This document shows positions 16,501-24,207 of a DNA stretch of 64,000 nt, piece after piece. Every line of letters starts with the position of its first letter. Position 1 is the stretch's first letter. The DNA lies in NCBI RefSeq assembly GCF_900113485.1, contig NZ_FOPM01000002.1, positions 186,001 to 250,000 on the forward strand. Reading direction: 5' to 3'. The notes beneath the pieces were generated by a model. That model saw only the letters and a list, made by a program, of their open reading frames with translations. It did not search any database and was not told the DNA's origin. This DNA comes from Methylobacterium gossipiicola. GTDB taxonomy: Bacteria; Pseudomonadota; Alphaproteobacteria; Rhizobiales; Beijerinckiaceae. The translations under genes were made by a program, and so were the position numbers.

Positions 16501-17219
16501 CCGCCGCCCGGCGGCGGGGCGAGGCCGGGTCCCGCGTCTACGGCGCCGCGCCGGGCCGCTACGGCGCCGGGGCCGGCGGCCTTGCCCTCGACGGTGCCTG
16601 GGAGAGCCGGGACGACCTCGGCCGCGCCTATCTCGACGCCACCTCGCACGCCTATGGCGGCGCCGAAGACCGCGCCGATGCCGGGTTCGCCGCCCGCGTG
16701 GCGCAGGCCGACGCCTATGTGCACGCCTTCGACGTCGCCGAGCGCGACCTCCTCGACGGCGACGCCGCCGTGGAGGCCATGGGCGGGTTCGCGGCGGCCG
16801 CCTCGTTGAGTGGCGCGCAACCGGCCCTCTACAGCCTCGACGTCGCGACGCCCGACACCCCGAAGACCCGCACGGCTCGCGAGGAGGCGGCCCGGCTGAT
16901 CAGGGGCAAGCTCAGCCATCCGCGCTGGATCGCGGCGCAGCTGCGCCACGGCTATCGCGGGGCCCAGGAATTGGCGCAGGGCGTCGATGCGGTGTTCGTC
17001 CTCGCCGCCACCACGGACGCCGTGTCGGATGCCGACCTCGACCGGCTCTACGGCGCCCTCATCGCCGATCCTGACACCTTCGAGACCCTGCGCGCCGCCA
17101 ATCCGGAAGCCGCCCGCGCCATCCTCGAACGCTTCGACGAGGCCCGCCGCCGGGGGATGTGGCAGACCCGCCGCAACGCCATGGCGGCGGACGAACTGAT
17201 GCCCGAGGCGGCGGAATGA
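13527..17219 (+). CDS. cobN: cobaltochelatase subunit CobN with two repeat-encoded insertions
   Basis: Large subunit of the aerobic ATP-dependent cobaltochelatase (CobNST), which inserts Co(II) into hydrogenobyrinic acid a,c-diamide. 1230 residues. Family blocks include EAAIDLGQAPGDIVFLS, RLAKLAKLRHPMSVDLYVDG, HLGTHGTTEWLPGKAVAL, PTGRNLTTLDPRSLPTRAA, RIVMDLWASPTLRTGGEDV and EAMGGFAAAASLSG. Two stretches do not belong to the family: residues about 59-92 and about 545-612. Each contains a ~95 bp palindromic repeat read in the same frame. The reading frame stays open through both, so the protein is probably functional, with insertions in surface loops. Its stop overlaps the cobG start. The CobS and CobT partners are not in this window. 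Confidence 0.95.
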   Translation: MHLIRVDTVSLDEGEAAIDLGQAPGDIVFLSFTDSDLFGVAGAYAQAFSPSASETVARGSPLLKGEGQGEVCDISEHVPHLTPALSFQGREPVACFPEAPPRPTLRLAKLAKLRHPMSVDLYVDGVIARSKIVVIRCLGGLDYWRYGIERAAAAARAGGVTLVVLPGDDRPDPRLDAFSTAPALAPVLDAYFRAGGAENLRRMLGRLAAEIGFPVAVEEPQALPRGFVCCPGCGPIDRDRAAAAGRPLWAGAAPLALVVVYRSAILSGDTAPLAALGDALQARGFRVTMVAVSSLKDPAALGVLRETLAADGPAILIAATAFSAREDAGFVLDAADCPVIQAYTVGAARAAWEASARGLAAADLAMQVALPEFDGRLSGFPISFKEDGPEIDGFSERRARPYPEGIAALADRAAAWVRLAQTPRPNRRLAVVLSDYPARGGRAGFAVGLDTPESARAIVSDLREAGYAAGPLPDADGLMRALTHGPRGFFVGFDAYRAWFDGLPESARAELIEAWGEPEADPLCRDGGFHFPMILATDRGKDASGEASAQGNARTEPPLLEGEGWSRACDLSRESTHLTPSLSSQERGLALDSANGKRSHRDQSAGGTGQPGNVALFLQPDRGRSTDRKAGYHDPDAVPTHAYLAFHLGLRRNFDALIHLGTHGTTEWLPGKAVALSPDCWPARAIGSLPVIYPFIVDDPGEAAPLKRRLGGVALGHLTPQIECAGLDPDAAHLRELVEEYSAASILDPRRAAILARTILEEAESAGLLAAAGIDAQTAMPDALSALDAHLCDLGEVTTRVGLHVFGRAAPDVAAHVAACATAERDGLLAALDGRFVPPGPAGSPSRGRTDVMPTGRNLTTLDPRSLPTRAATTLGAKAADAVVRRYLQDEGEYPARIVMDLWASPTLRTGGEDVAHALALMGVRPVWDHASTRVTGFEVLPLALLDRPRIDVTVRVSGAFRDTFPETLALLARAAEAVAGRDEEDSENPLAAARRRGEAGSRVYGAAPGRYGAGAGGLALDGAWESRDDLGRAYLDATSHAYGGAEDRADAGFAARVAQADAYVHAFDVAERDLLDGDAAVEAMGGFAAAASLSGAQPALYSLDVATPDTPKTRTAREEAARLIRGKLSHPRWIAAQLRHGYRGAQELAQGVDAVFVLAATTDAVSDADLDRLYGALIADPDTFETLRAANPEAARAILERFDEARRRGMWQTRRNAMAADELMPEAAE
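13704..13798 (+). repeat. palindromic repeat copy A, in frame within cobN
   Basis: Two nested hairpins. CCCCTCTCCT/GGAGAGGGG at the left and CCCTCTCCTT/AGGGGAGGG at the right flank GGTGAGG and CCTCACC, which pair with each other. It encodes PLLKGEGQGEV and later HLTPALSFQGRE at residues 60-91 of CobN, between GVAGAYAQAF and PTLRLAKLAKL. Similar to copies B and C. Confidence 0.92.
15195..15289 (+). repeat. palindromic repeat copy B, in frame within cobN
   Basis: Same architecture as copy A: CCCCCTCTCCT cga AGGAGAGGG at the left, CCTCACCCC in the middle right, and CCCTCTCCT ccc AGGAGAGGGG at the right. It is translated as PPLLEGEGW and HLTPSLSSQERG, the same frame as copy A. It splits the CobN block between GGFHFPMILATDR and NVALFLQPDRGR. 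About 35 further non-family residues flank it. Confidence 0.92.
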
Positions 17220-18484
17220 GCACGGCCTGCCCCACCGCGCCCCCCTCCCCCGGCCGCCGCGCCCTGCCCGAAGCCCCGAACCGACGCGGCTGGTGCCCGA
17301 GCCTCGCCCGGCCGATGCCCACGGGCGACGGCCTCCTCGCCCGCGTCCACCTGCCCCTCGGTCGCCTCACCGCCGCTCAGGCGCGGGCCGTGGCGGAAGG
17401 CGCGCGACGTTTCGGCAACGGCCATATCGACGTGACCGCCCGCGCCAATCTCCAGATCCGCGGCGTCACACCTGAGACGCGAGGCCCCCTCGCCGACCAC
17501 CTCGCGGCCGTCGGCCTCGGCGACGTACGGGCCGATGGCGGCCCGCAGCGCCTCACCCTGACGCCCCCCCTGTTCGACCACGACACTTTGGCGGACGCCG
17601 TCGAGGCGGCCGGGCGCGCGGTTCCCAGCCTGCCGGCAAAAACCCTGGTGCTCCTCGAAGCGGCGGACGGCTTCGGCCTCGGCGCGGTGGAAGCCGACAT
17701 CGCCCTACGCGTCCTCGGTCCCGACCGGATCGCCCCCGCCCTCGCCGGGTCGGACGGTCTGGTCTGGTTCGCACCCGTGTCATCGACCGAAGCCCTCGCC
17801 GCCGTCGCCGAGTGGCTGCGCGCCCTGGCGGCGAGCGGCGCCCGGCGCCTGCGCGACCTCGACCTCTGGCGGGAGGCGAGGCCCGCCGACCCCATGGCGG
17901 CGCCCGCCGCCCTTCCGCCCCTGACGCCGGGCCTGCACGCGCTCGGAGACCGCACGGCGCTGGCCGTCGAGGCTGCGTTCGGGCGCTGCACGGCGGACGG
18001 CCTCCTGCACCTCGCCGATTGGAGCGAACGCCTCGACGCCCCCCACCTCACCTTCAGCGCGACCCGTGGCGCCGTCCTCGTCTCACCGGATCGCGACGCC
18101 GCCCGGCAGGCCCGCGACGCCCTGGGCGCATACGGGTTCATCGACGCGGCCGAGGATCCGCGCGGACGGGTCGCGGCCTGCCCCGGCGCGCCCGCCTGCG
18201 CCTCCGGCTCGACGCCGACGCTGGCCGATGCGGCCCGCCTCGCCGAAGCCCTGCGGGGTTCGGGGATCGACGCCCACGTGTCCGGCTGCGCCAAGGGCTG
18301 CGCCCATCCGGGTTCGGCCGCCCTCACCCTCGTGGGCCGGGGCGGGCATTACGGCATCGTCCTCGACGGGCGCCCCGATGCCGAGCCGGCGATCCAACTC
18401 ACTTTCGAGGCCGCGCTGGACCGCGTAAGGAGTGCGGATTCGGCCACTTCCCTCGCTCACGCCTTCAGGATCTCCGACACATGA
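17216..18484 (+). CDS. cobG: precorrin-3B synthase
   Basis: Oxygen-dependent monooxygenase that converts precorrin-3A to precorrin-3B, diagnostic of the aerobic pathway. 422 residues, related to sulfite/nitrite reductases. The ferredoxin-like half has [19 protein letters not shown]. The Fe-S ligands are Cys322 and Cys328 ([11 protein letters not shown]) and Cys358 and Cys362 ([12 protein letters not shown]). ATGA overlap with the cobN stop and with the cobH start. Confidence 0.95.
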   Translation: MSTACPTAPPSPGRRALPEAPNRRGWCPSLARPMPTGDGLLARVHLPLGRLTAAQARAVAEGARRFGNGHIDVTARANLQIRGVTPETRGPLADHLAAVGLGDVRADGGPQRLTLTPPLFDHDTLADAVEAAGRAVPSLPAKTLVLLEAADGFGLGAVEADIALRVLGPDRIAPALAGSDGLVWFAPVSSTEALAAVAEWLRALAASGARRLRDLDLWREARPADPMAAPAALPPLTPGLHALGDRTALAVEAAFGRCTADGLLHLADWSERLDAPHLTFSATRGAVLVSPDRDAARQARDALGAYGFIDAAEDPRGRVAACPGAPACASGSTPTLADAARLAEALRGSGIDAHVSGCAKGCAHPGSAALTLVGRGGHYGIVLDGRPDAEPAIQLTFEAALDRVRSADSATSLAHAFRISDT

Positions 18485-19113
18485 GTTCGCGCCTCGACTA
18501 TCTGCGCGACGGGCAGGCGATCTACGCCCGCTCCTTCGCGATGATCCGCGCCGAGGCGGACCTCGCCCGCTTCCACGGCACCGCCGAGCGGGTGGTGGTG
18601 CGGATGATCCATGCCTGCGGCATGACCGACCTGCCCCGCGACGTCGAACTCTCGGACGATTTCGCGCGAGCGGGCGAGGCCGCCTTGAAGGCCGGGGCAC
18701 CGATCCTCTGCGATGTCCGCATGGTTGCGGACGGCGTCACCCGCGCACGCCTGCCGGCGAACAATCAGGTGATCTGTACGCTGAGCGACCCGCGCGTGCC
18801 CGAGATGGCCGCCAGCATGGGCACCACCCGCTCGGCCGCCGCCATGGAACTGTGGCGCGAGCACCTGCCCGGCAGCGTCGTGGCGGTCGGCAACGCTCCG
18901 ACCTCCCTGTTCCGGCTCCTCGAACTCCTGGACGAGGGCGTCGCCCCGCCGGCGGCGGTCATCGGCATTCCCGTGGGATTCGTCGGCGCCGCCGAGTCGA
19001 AGGAGGCACTCGCCCGCGATGGCCGGGTGCCCTTCGTGGTGGTGCATGGCCGGCGCGGCGGCAGCGCCATGACGGCGGCGGCCATCAACGCCCTGGCGCA
19101 GGAGATCGAGTGA
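18481..19113 (+). CDS. cobH: precorrin-8X methylmutase
   Basis: Moves the C11 methyl group to C12 to form hydrogenobyrinic acid. 210 residues. Seen: [13 protein letters not shown] with the catalytic His of this family, [28 protein letters not shown] and [16 protein letters not shown]. The starts and stops of cobG, cobH and cobI overlap by a few bases, so they are translationally coupled. Confidence 0.97.
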   Translation: MSSRLDYLRDGQAIYARSFAMIRAEADLARFHGTAERVVVRMIHACGMTDLPRDVELSDDFARAGEAALKAGAPILCDVRMVADGVTRARLPANNQVICTLSDPRVPEMAASMGTTRSAAAMELWREHLPGSVVAVGNAPTSLFRLLELLDEGVAPPAAVIGIPVGFVGAAESKEALARDGRVPFVVVHGRRGGSAMTAAAINALAQEIE

Positions 19114-19907
19114 TGGACGCGGGCGCTTCCCCTCCCCCCGCCGCGCCTCACGACGAAGCCGCGCGCCCGGTGGTGAAACTCACCGGGACCCTGTTCGGCG
19201 TCGGCATGGGGCCGGGCGAGCCCGATTACCTCACCGTGCGGGCCATGAAGGTCCTGCAAACGGCGCCCGTTCTCGTGCATTTCTGCAAGAAGGGCCGGCG
19301 CGGCAACGGCCGTACCATCGCGGATGCGGTGCTGGCCCCGGAGCCGGCGCGGGAATTTCCCCTCGTCTACCCCTACACCACCGAACTGCACCCCGAGCAT
19401 CCCGACTACGTCGCGGCTTTGGCCACGTTCTACGACGACGCGGCCGGGCAGCTCGCCGACCATCTCGGCGCCGGGCGCGACGTGGCGATCCTCAGCGAGG
19501 GCGACCCGTTCTTCTACGGCTCGTTCATGCACCTGTGGCGCCGCCTCAAGGACCGTTTCCCCGTGGAGGTGGTGCCGGGCGTCACCGGCATGTCGGGCTG
19601 CTGGACGCGGGCCGGCACCCCCATCACCTGGGGCGACGACGTGCTCACCGTCCTGCCCGCCACCCTGCCGCACGCGGCCCTGGTCGAGCGCCTCGCCCGC
19701 ACCGACGCCGCCGTGATCATGAAGCTCGGGCGCCATCTGCCGAAGGTCCGCGCGGCGCTTGCCGAAGCCGGCGTGCTGGAGCGCGCCGTCTATGTCGAGC
19801 GCGGCACCATGGCGGGCGAGCGCGTCGTGCCCCTGCACGAGAAGCCCGACGACACGGCGCCCTATTTCTCCATGGTGCTCCTGCCCGGCGAAGGCCGCCG
19901 GCCGTGA
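19113..19907 (+). CDS. cobI: precorrin-2 C20-methyltransferase
   Basis: SAM-dependent methylation of precorrin-2 at C20. 264 residues with the tetrapyrrole methylase fold: GTLFGVGMGPGEPDYLTVRA at the N-terminus, AILSEGDPFFYGSFMHLW, and VVPGVTGMSGCWTRAG. About 18 extra Pro/Ala-rich residues precede the domain. An internal start is possible, but the 1-base overlap with the cobH stop favours the ATG at 19113. Confidence 0.96.
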   Translation: MDAGASPPPAAPHDEAARPVVKLTGTLFGVGMGPGEPDYLTVRAMKVLQTAPVLVHFCKKGRRGNGRTIADAVLAPEPAREFPLVYPYTTELHPEHPDYVAALATFYDDAAGQLADHLGAGRDVAILSEGDPFFYGSFMHLWRRLKDRFPVEVVPGVTGMSGCWTRAGTPITWGDDVLTVLPATLPHAALVERLARTDAAVIMKLGRHLPKVRAALAEAGVLERAVYVERGTMAGERVVPLHEKPDDTAPYFSMVLLPGEGRRP

Positions 19908-20662
19908 CCGGCTCCGTCACGGTCATCGGCCTCGGGCCGGGCGATCCCGATCTCCTCACCCGCGCCGCCGAGGCGGCGCTTGCCCGGGCGCAGGACCTCA
20001 TCGGCTACATTCCCTACGTGGCCCGCGTGCCCGAGCGGCCGGGCCTGACCCGGCACGCCACCGACAACCGCGTCGAGGTCGACCGCGCCCGCCACGCCCT
20101 CGAACTCGCCGCCGCCGGCCGCCACGTCGCCGTTGTCTCGGGGGGCGATCCCGGTGTGTTCGCCATGGCGGCGGCCGTGTTCGAGGCCGTGGAGGCGGGT
20201 CATCCCGCGTGGCGGACCCTCGACATCACGGTGGAACCCGGCATCACCGCCATGCTGGCCGCCGCCGCCCGCCTCGGCGCGCCCCTCGGCGGCGATTTCT
20301 GCGCCCTGTCCCTCTCCGACAACCTCAAGCCCTGGGAGGTCGTCACCGCCCGGCTGGAGGCGGTGCTGCGGGCCGACTTCGTGGTGAGCCTGTACAACCC
20401 GATCTCGAAGGCCCGGCCGTGGCAGCTCGGCCGGGCGCTGGCGCTGACGGCCGAGATCCGCGCCCCCGAGACCCCGGTGATCTTCGCCCGCGCGGTCTCG
20501 CGCCCCGACGAGGCGATCCGGGTCCTCACCCTGGCGGAGGCCCGCGAGACCACGGCCGACATGGCCACCATGGTGATCATCGGCGCCTCGGGCACGCGTT
20601 TGATTCCGCGCGGGGACGGGGTGCGCCCGTATGTCTACACCCCGCGCAGCGTGCCGGCGTGA
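19904..20662 (+). CDS. cobJ: precorrin-3B C17-methyltransferase
   Basis: Ring-contracting methyltransferase acting after CobG. 252 residues from a GTG start with a GTGA overlap on cobI. Motifs: VTVIGLGPGDPDLLTRAAE, LIGYIPYVARV, VAVVSGGDPGVFAMAAAVFE, VEPGITAMLAAAARLGAPLG and DFVVSLYNPISKARPWQL. It is the last gene of the riboswitch operon before the inverted cobK. Confidence 0.96.
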   Translation: MTGSVTVIGLGPGDPDLLTRAAEAALARAQDLIGYIPYVARVPERPGLTRHATDNRVEVDRARHALELAAAGRHVAVVSGGDPGVFAMAAAVFEAVEAGHPAWRTLDITVEPGITAMLAAAARLGAPLGGDFCALSLSDNLKPWEVVTARLEAVLRADFVVSLYNPISKARPWQLGRALALTAEIRAPETPVIFARAVSRPDEAIRVLTLAEARETTADMATMVIIGASGTRLIPRGDGVRPYVYTPRSVPA

Positions 20663-20841
20663 GATCGGCCGGTCGGTCGTTGTCCGTCGGGGGCGACGGT
20701 CTTCACCTCACGCGCGGCTGGTACGGCTCACCGCGCTCGGGCCTGGACATATCCCATCGCAATCCCATTCGGATCGTTCACGCACACCACCTTCCCCCCA
20801 CTTTCGGCGCGCGGCTTCACGCGACACGCGGGCGGCGCGGG

Positions 20842-20936
20842 TCCCCTCTCCTGGAAGGAGAGGGACAGGGTGAGGTGCGGGGCTTCTCCGAAAAGGTCAC
20901 ACACCTCACCCCCACCCTCTCCTTCCAGGAGAGGGA
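20842..20936 (+). repeat. palindromic repeat copy C, intergenic
   Basis: CCCCTCTCCT gg AAGGAGAGGG, then GGGTGAGG and CCTCACCC, then CCCTCTCCT tcc AGGAGAGGG. Nearly identical in plan to the two copies inside cobN. Read on the plus strand it gives PLLEGEGQGEV and HLTPTLSFQERE. Read on the minus strand it gives PLLEGEGGGEV and HLTLSLSFQERG, showing the two-way coding symmetry. Confidence 0.92.
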
Positions 20937-21018
20937 GCGCGTTGCGCCCTGCGCCACTCTGGAGGCCTCTGCGAATACGGATTCGAAGAAATCCGGAAAG
21001 AGAGTCGGCGAATGCGAA

Positions 21019-21036
21019 AAGGCGGGGCGCCGCCTT
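21019..21036 (-). terminator. probable intrinsic terminator of cobK
   Basis: AAGGCGG-GGCG-CCGCCTT: a perfect 7 bp stem with a 4-base loop, 27 bp past the cobK stop. On the minus strand it is followed by TTTTCGC, a short U-run. On the plus strand the tail is GGTTCTT, which would terminate poorly. Confidence 0.5.
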
Positions 21037-21063
21037 GGTTCTTCCGCCGCGCAAACGTCCCCT

Positions 21064-21792
21064 TCAAAGGGCGGCGAGCCAGACCAAGGCGCCCGCCACC
21101 TCGGGCACGCTCGGGCATTCGGGCTTCTCCGGTCGCGCCACCATCACGACGGGCAAGCCGAGGGCGCGCGCGGCGGCGATCTTGCCGTAGGTGGCCGCCC
21201 CGCCGGAATTCTTGCTGACCAGGACGGCGATGCCCTGTTCGCTCAGGAACGCCCCCTCGTCGGCCTCCGCGAAGGGGCCGCGCGCGGACAACGCCGTGAG
21301 ACGCGGCACCGGCAGGTCCACGGGCTCGATGGAGCGGACGACATAGTCGTGTTGCGGCGCGTTCGCGAACACCCCGACCTCCTGGCGGCCAACCGTCAGG
21401 AACACCCGGCGGGGCGTGTCTCCCAAAGCCGCGACGGCGGCCTCCATGTCGGGAACGACCGTCCAGCGGTCCCCCGGCACCGGGTCCCAGGCCGGGCGGC
21501 GGATGGCGAGCAGCGGCGTACCGGTGCGGGTGCAGGCTTCCCACGCATGGGCGCTCATGCGGGCGGCGAACGGGTGGGTGGCGTCGATCACGCAGCCGAT
21601 GCGGTTCTGCGCGAGGTAGGCGGCAAGCCCCTCGACGCCGCCGAAGCCGCCAATGCGCGTCGGAACGGGTTCGGCTTTCGGCGCCTGGGTGCGACCGGCG
21701 AGCGACAGGATGACGTCGAGGCCGGGGGGCAGGGCCCGCACCAGGGCGCTGGCCTCGCCGGTGCCGCCGAGGATGAGACAACGCGTGAGCAT
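21064..21792 (-). CDS. cobK: precorrin-6A reductase
   Basis: NADPH-dependent reduction of precorrin-6A to precorrin-6B. 242 residues: LILGGTGEASALVRAL at the N-terminus, CVIDATHPFAARMSAHAWEA, RVFLTVGRQEVGVFA, and VLVSKNSGGAATYGKIAAAR. It is inverted relative to the flanking cob genes. Its ATG lies 14 bp from the divergent cobL ATG, so its promoter must be inside cobL. Confidence 0.95.
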   Translation of the reverse strand: MLTRCLILGGTGEASALVRALPPGLDVILSLAGRTQAPKAEPVPTRIGGFGGVEGLAAYLAQNRIGCVIDATHPFAARMSAHAWEACTRTGTPLLAIRRPAWDPVPGDRWTVVPDMEAAVAALGDTPRRVFLTVGRQEVGVFANAPQHDYVVRSIEPVDLPVPRLTALSARGPFAEADEGAFLSEQGIAVLVSKNSGGAATYGKIAAARALGLPVVMVARPEKPECPSVPEVAGALVWLAAL

Positions 21793-21806
21793 GGAAAGCC
21801 TTGTCC

Positions 21807-23033
21807 ATGAGCCCTGAGCCCGTGTCGAGCCAACCCTGGCTCACCCTCGTGGGCATCGGCGAGGATGGCCGCGCGGGCTTGAGCCCCGCCGCCGCCGCCG
21901 CCCTCGACGAAGCCACCTGCGTGTATGGTGGGCGACGCCACATGGAGCTTGCCGGGCCGCTCGATGCCGAGACGCGGCCCTGGCCGAGCCCGATCTCGGA
22001 CGCCTATCCCGGTATCCTGGCGCGGCGCGGACAGCCCACCTGTATCCTCGCCACGGGCGACCCGTTCCATTACGGGATCGGCGCCGAGATCGCCCGCCTC
22101 GTCCCGGCCGACGAACTTCGGGTGTTTCCCCAACCCTCGGCCTTCAGCCTCGCCTGCGCCCGGTTGGGCTGGGCGGTCGCCGAGACCGCCTGCCTCACCC
22201 TGCACGGAAGGGCCCTGCCGAACCTCATTCCCCATCTCCAGCCCGGCGCCCGCCTCCTCGTCCTCAGTTGGGACGGCTCGACCCCGGCGGCCGTCTCCGC
22301 CCTCCTGACGGAGCGGGGTTTTGGGGAATCGACCCTGACGGTGCTCGAGGCCATGGGCGGCCCGCGGGAGAGGCGACGGGAAGCCACCGCGAAAACCTTT
22401 GCCCTCGACGGGATCGATCCGCTCAACACCCTCGCCATCGCGGTGGCGGCGGCCCCCGATGCGCGGGTGGTGCCCCTGGCGCCGGGCCTCGACGATGCCT
22501 GGTTCGAGAACGACGGCCAGCTTACCAAATCCGACATCCGCGCCGTGACCCTGGCGGCCCTGCGGCCCCGCGCCGGCCAGCTCCTCTGGGACATCGGCGC
22601 CGGGGCCGGCTCGATCTCCATCGAATGGATGCTGCGCCGGCCGGGTCTCCGGGCCTTGGCCATCGAGGCCAACCCGGCCCGCGCCGCCCGCATCCGGCGC
22701 AACGCCAGCCATCTCGGCGTGCCGGGCCTCGCCGTGGTGGAGGGCGCCGCCCCGCAGGCCCTGGCCGACCTCGAACGCCCCGACGCGGTGTTCATCGGCG
22801 GTGGCGTCACGGCGCCGGGGCTCCTCGACCGGGCGCGGGACGCCCTCGTTCCCGGCGGCCGCCTCGTCGCCAACGTCGTCACCCTGGAGGGCGAGACCGT
22901 GCTGCTCGCCGCCTTCGCCCAACATGGCGGCGCGCTCAAGCGCCTCTCAGTGGCGAGAGCCGATCCGGTGGGACACCTCCACGGCTGGCGCACGGCGATG
23001 CCGGTGACGCAATGGGTCTGGACGAAGCCGTGA
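21807..23033 (+). CDS. cobL: precorrin-6B C5,15-methyltransferase (decarboxylating)
   Basis: CbiE-CbiT fusion that methylates C5 and C15 and decarboxylates the C12 acetate. 408 residues. The N-terminal tetrapyrrole methylase part has [29 protein letters not shown] and [16 protein letters not shown]. The C-terminal Rossmann methyltransferase has [13 protein letters not shown] and [24 protein letters not shown] lies 8 bp before the ATG; a TTG at 21801 is also open. Only 14 bp separate it from divergent cobK. It is followed by cobE with a GTGA overlap. Confidence 0.96.
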   Translation: MSPEPVSSQPWLTLVGIGEDGRAGLSPAAAAALDEATCVYGGRRHMELAGPLDAETRPWPSPISDAYPGILARRGQPTCILATGDPFHYGIGAEIARLVPADELRVFPQPSAFSLACARLGWAVAETACLTLHGRALPNLIPHLQPGARLLVLSWDGSTPAAVSALLTERGFGESTLTVLEAMGGPRERRREATAKTFALDGIDPLNTLAIAVAAAPDARVVPLAPGLDDAWFENDGQLTKSDIRAVTLAALRPRAGQLLWDIGAGAGSISIEWMLRRPGLRALAIEANPARAARIRRNASHLGVPGLAVVEGAAPQALADLERPDAVFIGGGVTAPGLLDRARDALVPGGRLVANVVTLEGETVLLAAFAQHGGALKRLSVARADPVGHLHGWRTAMPVTQWVWTKP

Positions 23034-23428
23034 CCGGCGGAGTCGTCGCCGGCATCGGCTTTCGCCGTGCCACGGCGGCGGACGAGATCCTCGCCCTCGT
23101 GGCGCGAGCCCTGGTGCCGCAGCCCCTCCCCCTCGGCTGCCTCGTCACTGCTGCCGACCGGGCGGACGAACCGGCTATCCGCGCCGCCGCCGCCGCCTTG
23201 CGCGTTCCCCTGATCGGCGTTCCGGCAGAAGACCTGATCGCCGTGGACGACCGCGTCGTCACGCGCTCGGCCCGTATCACGGCCACGCGCGGCGTCGGCT
23301 CCGTGGCGGAAGCCGCCGCCCTCGCGGCGGCCGGCCCCGGCGCCACCCTCCTCGGCCCCCGCATCGCCAGCGCCGGGGCGACATGCGCCCTTGCACTCCC
23401 CGGGGAATCCGTCACTCAGGCGCCATGA
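23030..23428 (+). CDS. cobE: CobE / CbiG C-terminal domain protein
   Basis: 132 residues from a GTG overlapping the cobL stop (GTGA). An ATG at 23012 would add six residues. Starts [20 protein letters not shown] and has [17 protein letters not shown] and [20 protein letters not shown], typical of the CobE/GbiG fold. It is genetically required for aerobic B12 synthesis in pseudomonads, but its exact biochemical step is not settled. Coupled to cobL and cobM. Confidence 0.88.
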   Translation: MTGGVVAGIGFRRATAADEILALVARALVPQPLPLGCLVTAADRADEPAIRAAAAALRVPLIGVPAEDLIAVDDRVVTRSARITATRGVGSVAEAAALAAAGPGATLLGPRIASAGATCALALPGESVTQAP

Positions 23429-24207
23429 CCATCCATTTCATCGGCGCCGGCCCGGGTGCCGCCGACCTCATCACCGTGCGCGGCCGCGATCTCATCGCCC
23501 GCTGCCCCGTCTGTCTCCATGCCGGCTCTCTGGTGGCGCCGGAAATCTTGAGCTGGTGCCCGCCGGGCGCGCGGATCGTCGATACCGCCCCCCTCGACCT
23601 CGACGCGATCATCACCGAATGCGCCGCCGCCCATGCGGCGGGCCAGGACGTCGCCCGGCTGCATTCGGGCGATCTCTCCATCTGGAGTGCCCTCGCCGAG
23701 CAGACCCGCCGGCTCAGGCAAGCCGGGATTCCCTACACGGTGACACCGGGCGTCCCGTCTTTCGCCGCCGCGGCCGCCGTGCTCGGGCGCGAACTGACCG
23801 TACCGGGTCTGGCGCAGTCCGTGGTTCTCACCCGCACGTCGGGGCGGGCCAGCGCCATGCCGGAGCGCGAGACCCTGGCGGCCTTCGCCGCGACGGGCGC
23901 GACCCTGGCCCTGCACCTCTCGATCCATGTCATCGACGCCGTGGTGGCCGAGCTGACGCCGTTCTACGGCGCCGAATGTCCGGCGGCGGTGGTGTTCCGC
24001 GCCACCTGGCCCGACGAGCGCGTCCTCACCGGAACCCTCGCGACCCTCGCCGGACAGGTGGCGGACGCGAAGCTCGAACGCACGGCCCTCATCCTCGTCG
24101 GCCCCGCCCTCGACCCGGTGGAGTTTCGCGAGAGCGCCCTCTACGCCACCGATTACGACCGGCGGTTCCGGCCGAACGCCGCGACGGTCAGGGGAGAGCG
24201 CGCGTGA
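23425..24207 (+). CDS. cobM: precorrin-4 C11-methyltransferase
   Basis: SAM-dependent C11 methylation. 260 residues with [65 protein letters not shown] and [15 protein letters not shown] overlap with the cobE stop, and its own stop overlaps the cobB GTG. Confidence 0.96.
   Translation: MTIHFIGAGPGAADLITVRGRDLIARCPVCLHAGSLVAPEILSWCPPGARIVDTAPLDLDAIITECAAAHAAGQDVARLHSGDLSIWSALAEQTRRLRQAGIPYTVTPGVPSFAAAAAVLGRELTVPGLAQSVVLTRTSGRASAMPERETLAAFAATGATLALHLSIHVIDAVVAELTPFYGAECPAAVVFRATWPDERVLTGTLATLAGQVADAKLERTALILVGPALDPVEFRESALYATDYDRRFRPNAATVRGERA

Larger units (their letters stand above)
20663..21063. other. 400 bp spacer between cobJ and the convergent cobK
   Basis: Holds palindromic repeat copy C (20842-20936) and a hairpin close to the cobK stop (21019-21036). 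No credible gene: open frames here are produced by the repeat, which lacks stops in both directions. Confidence 0.8.

Noticed and set aside
20663-21060. Possible genes in the cobJ-cobK spacer
   Set aside because: The open frames are produced by the stop-free palindromic repeat and have no start signals or homology.
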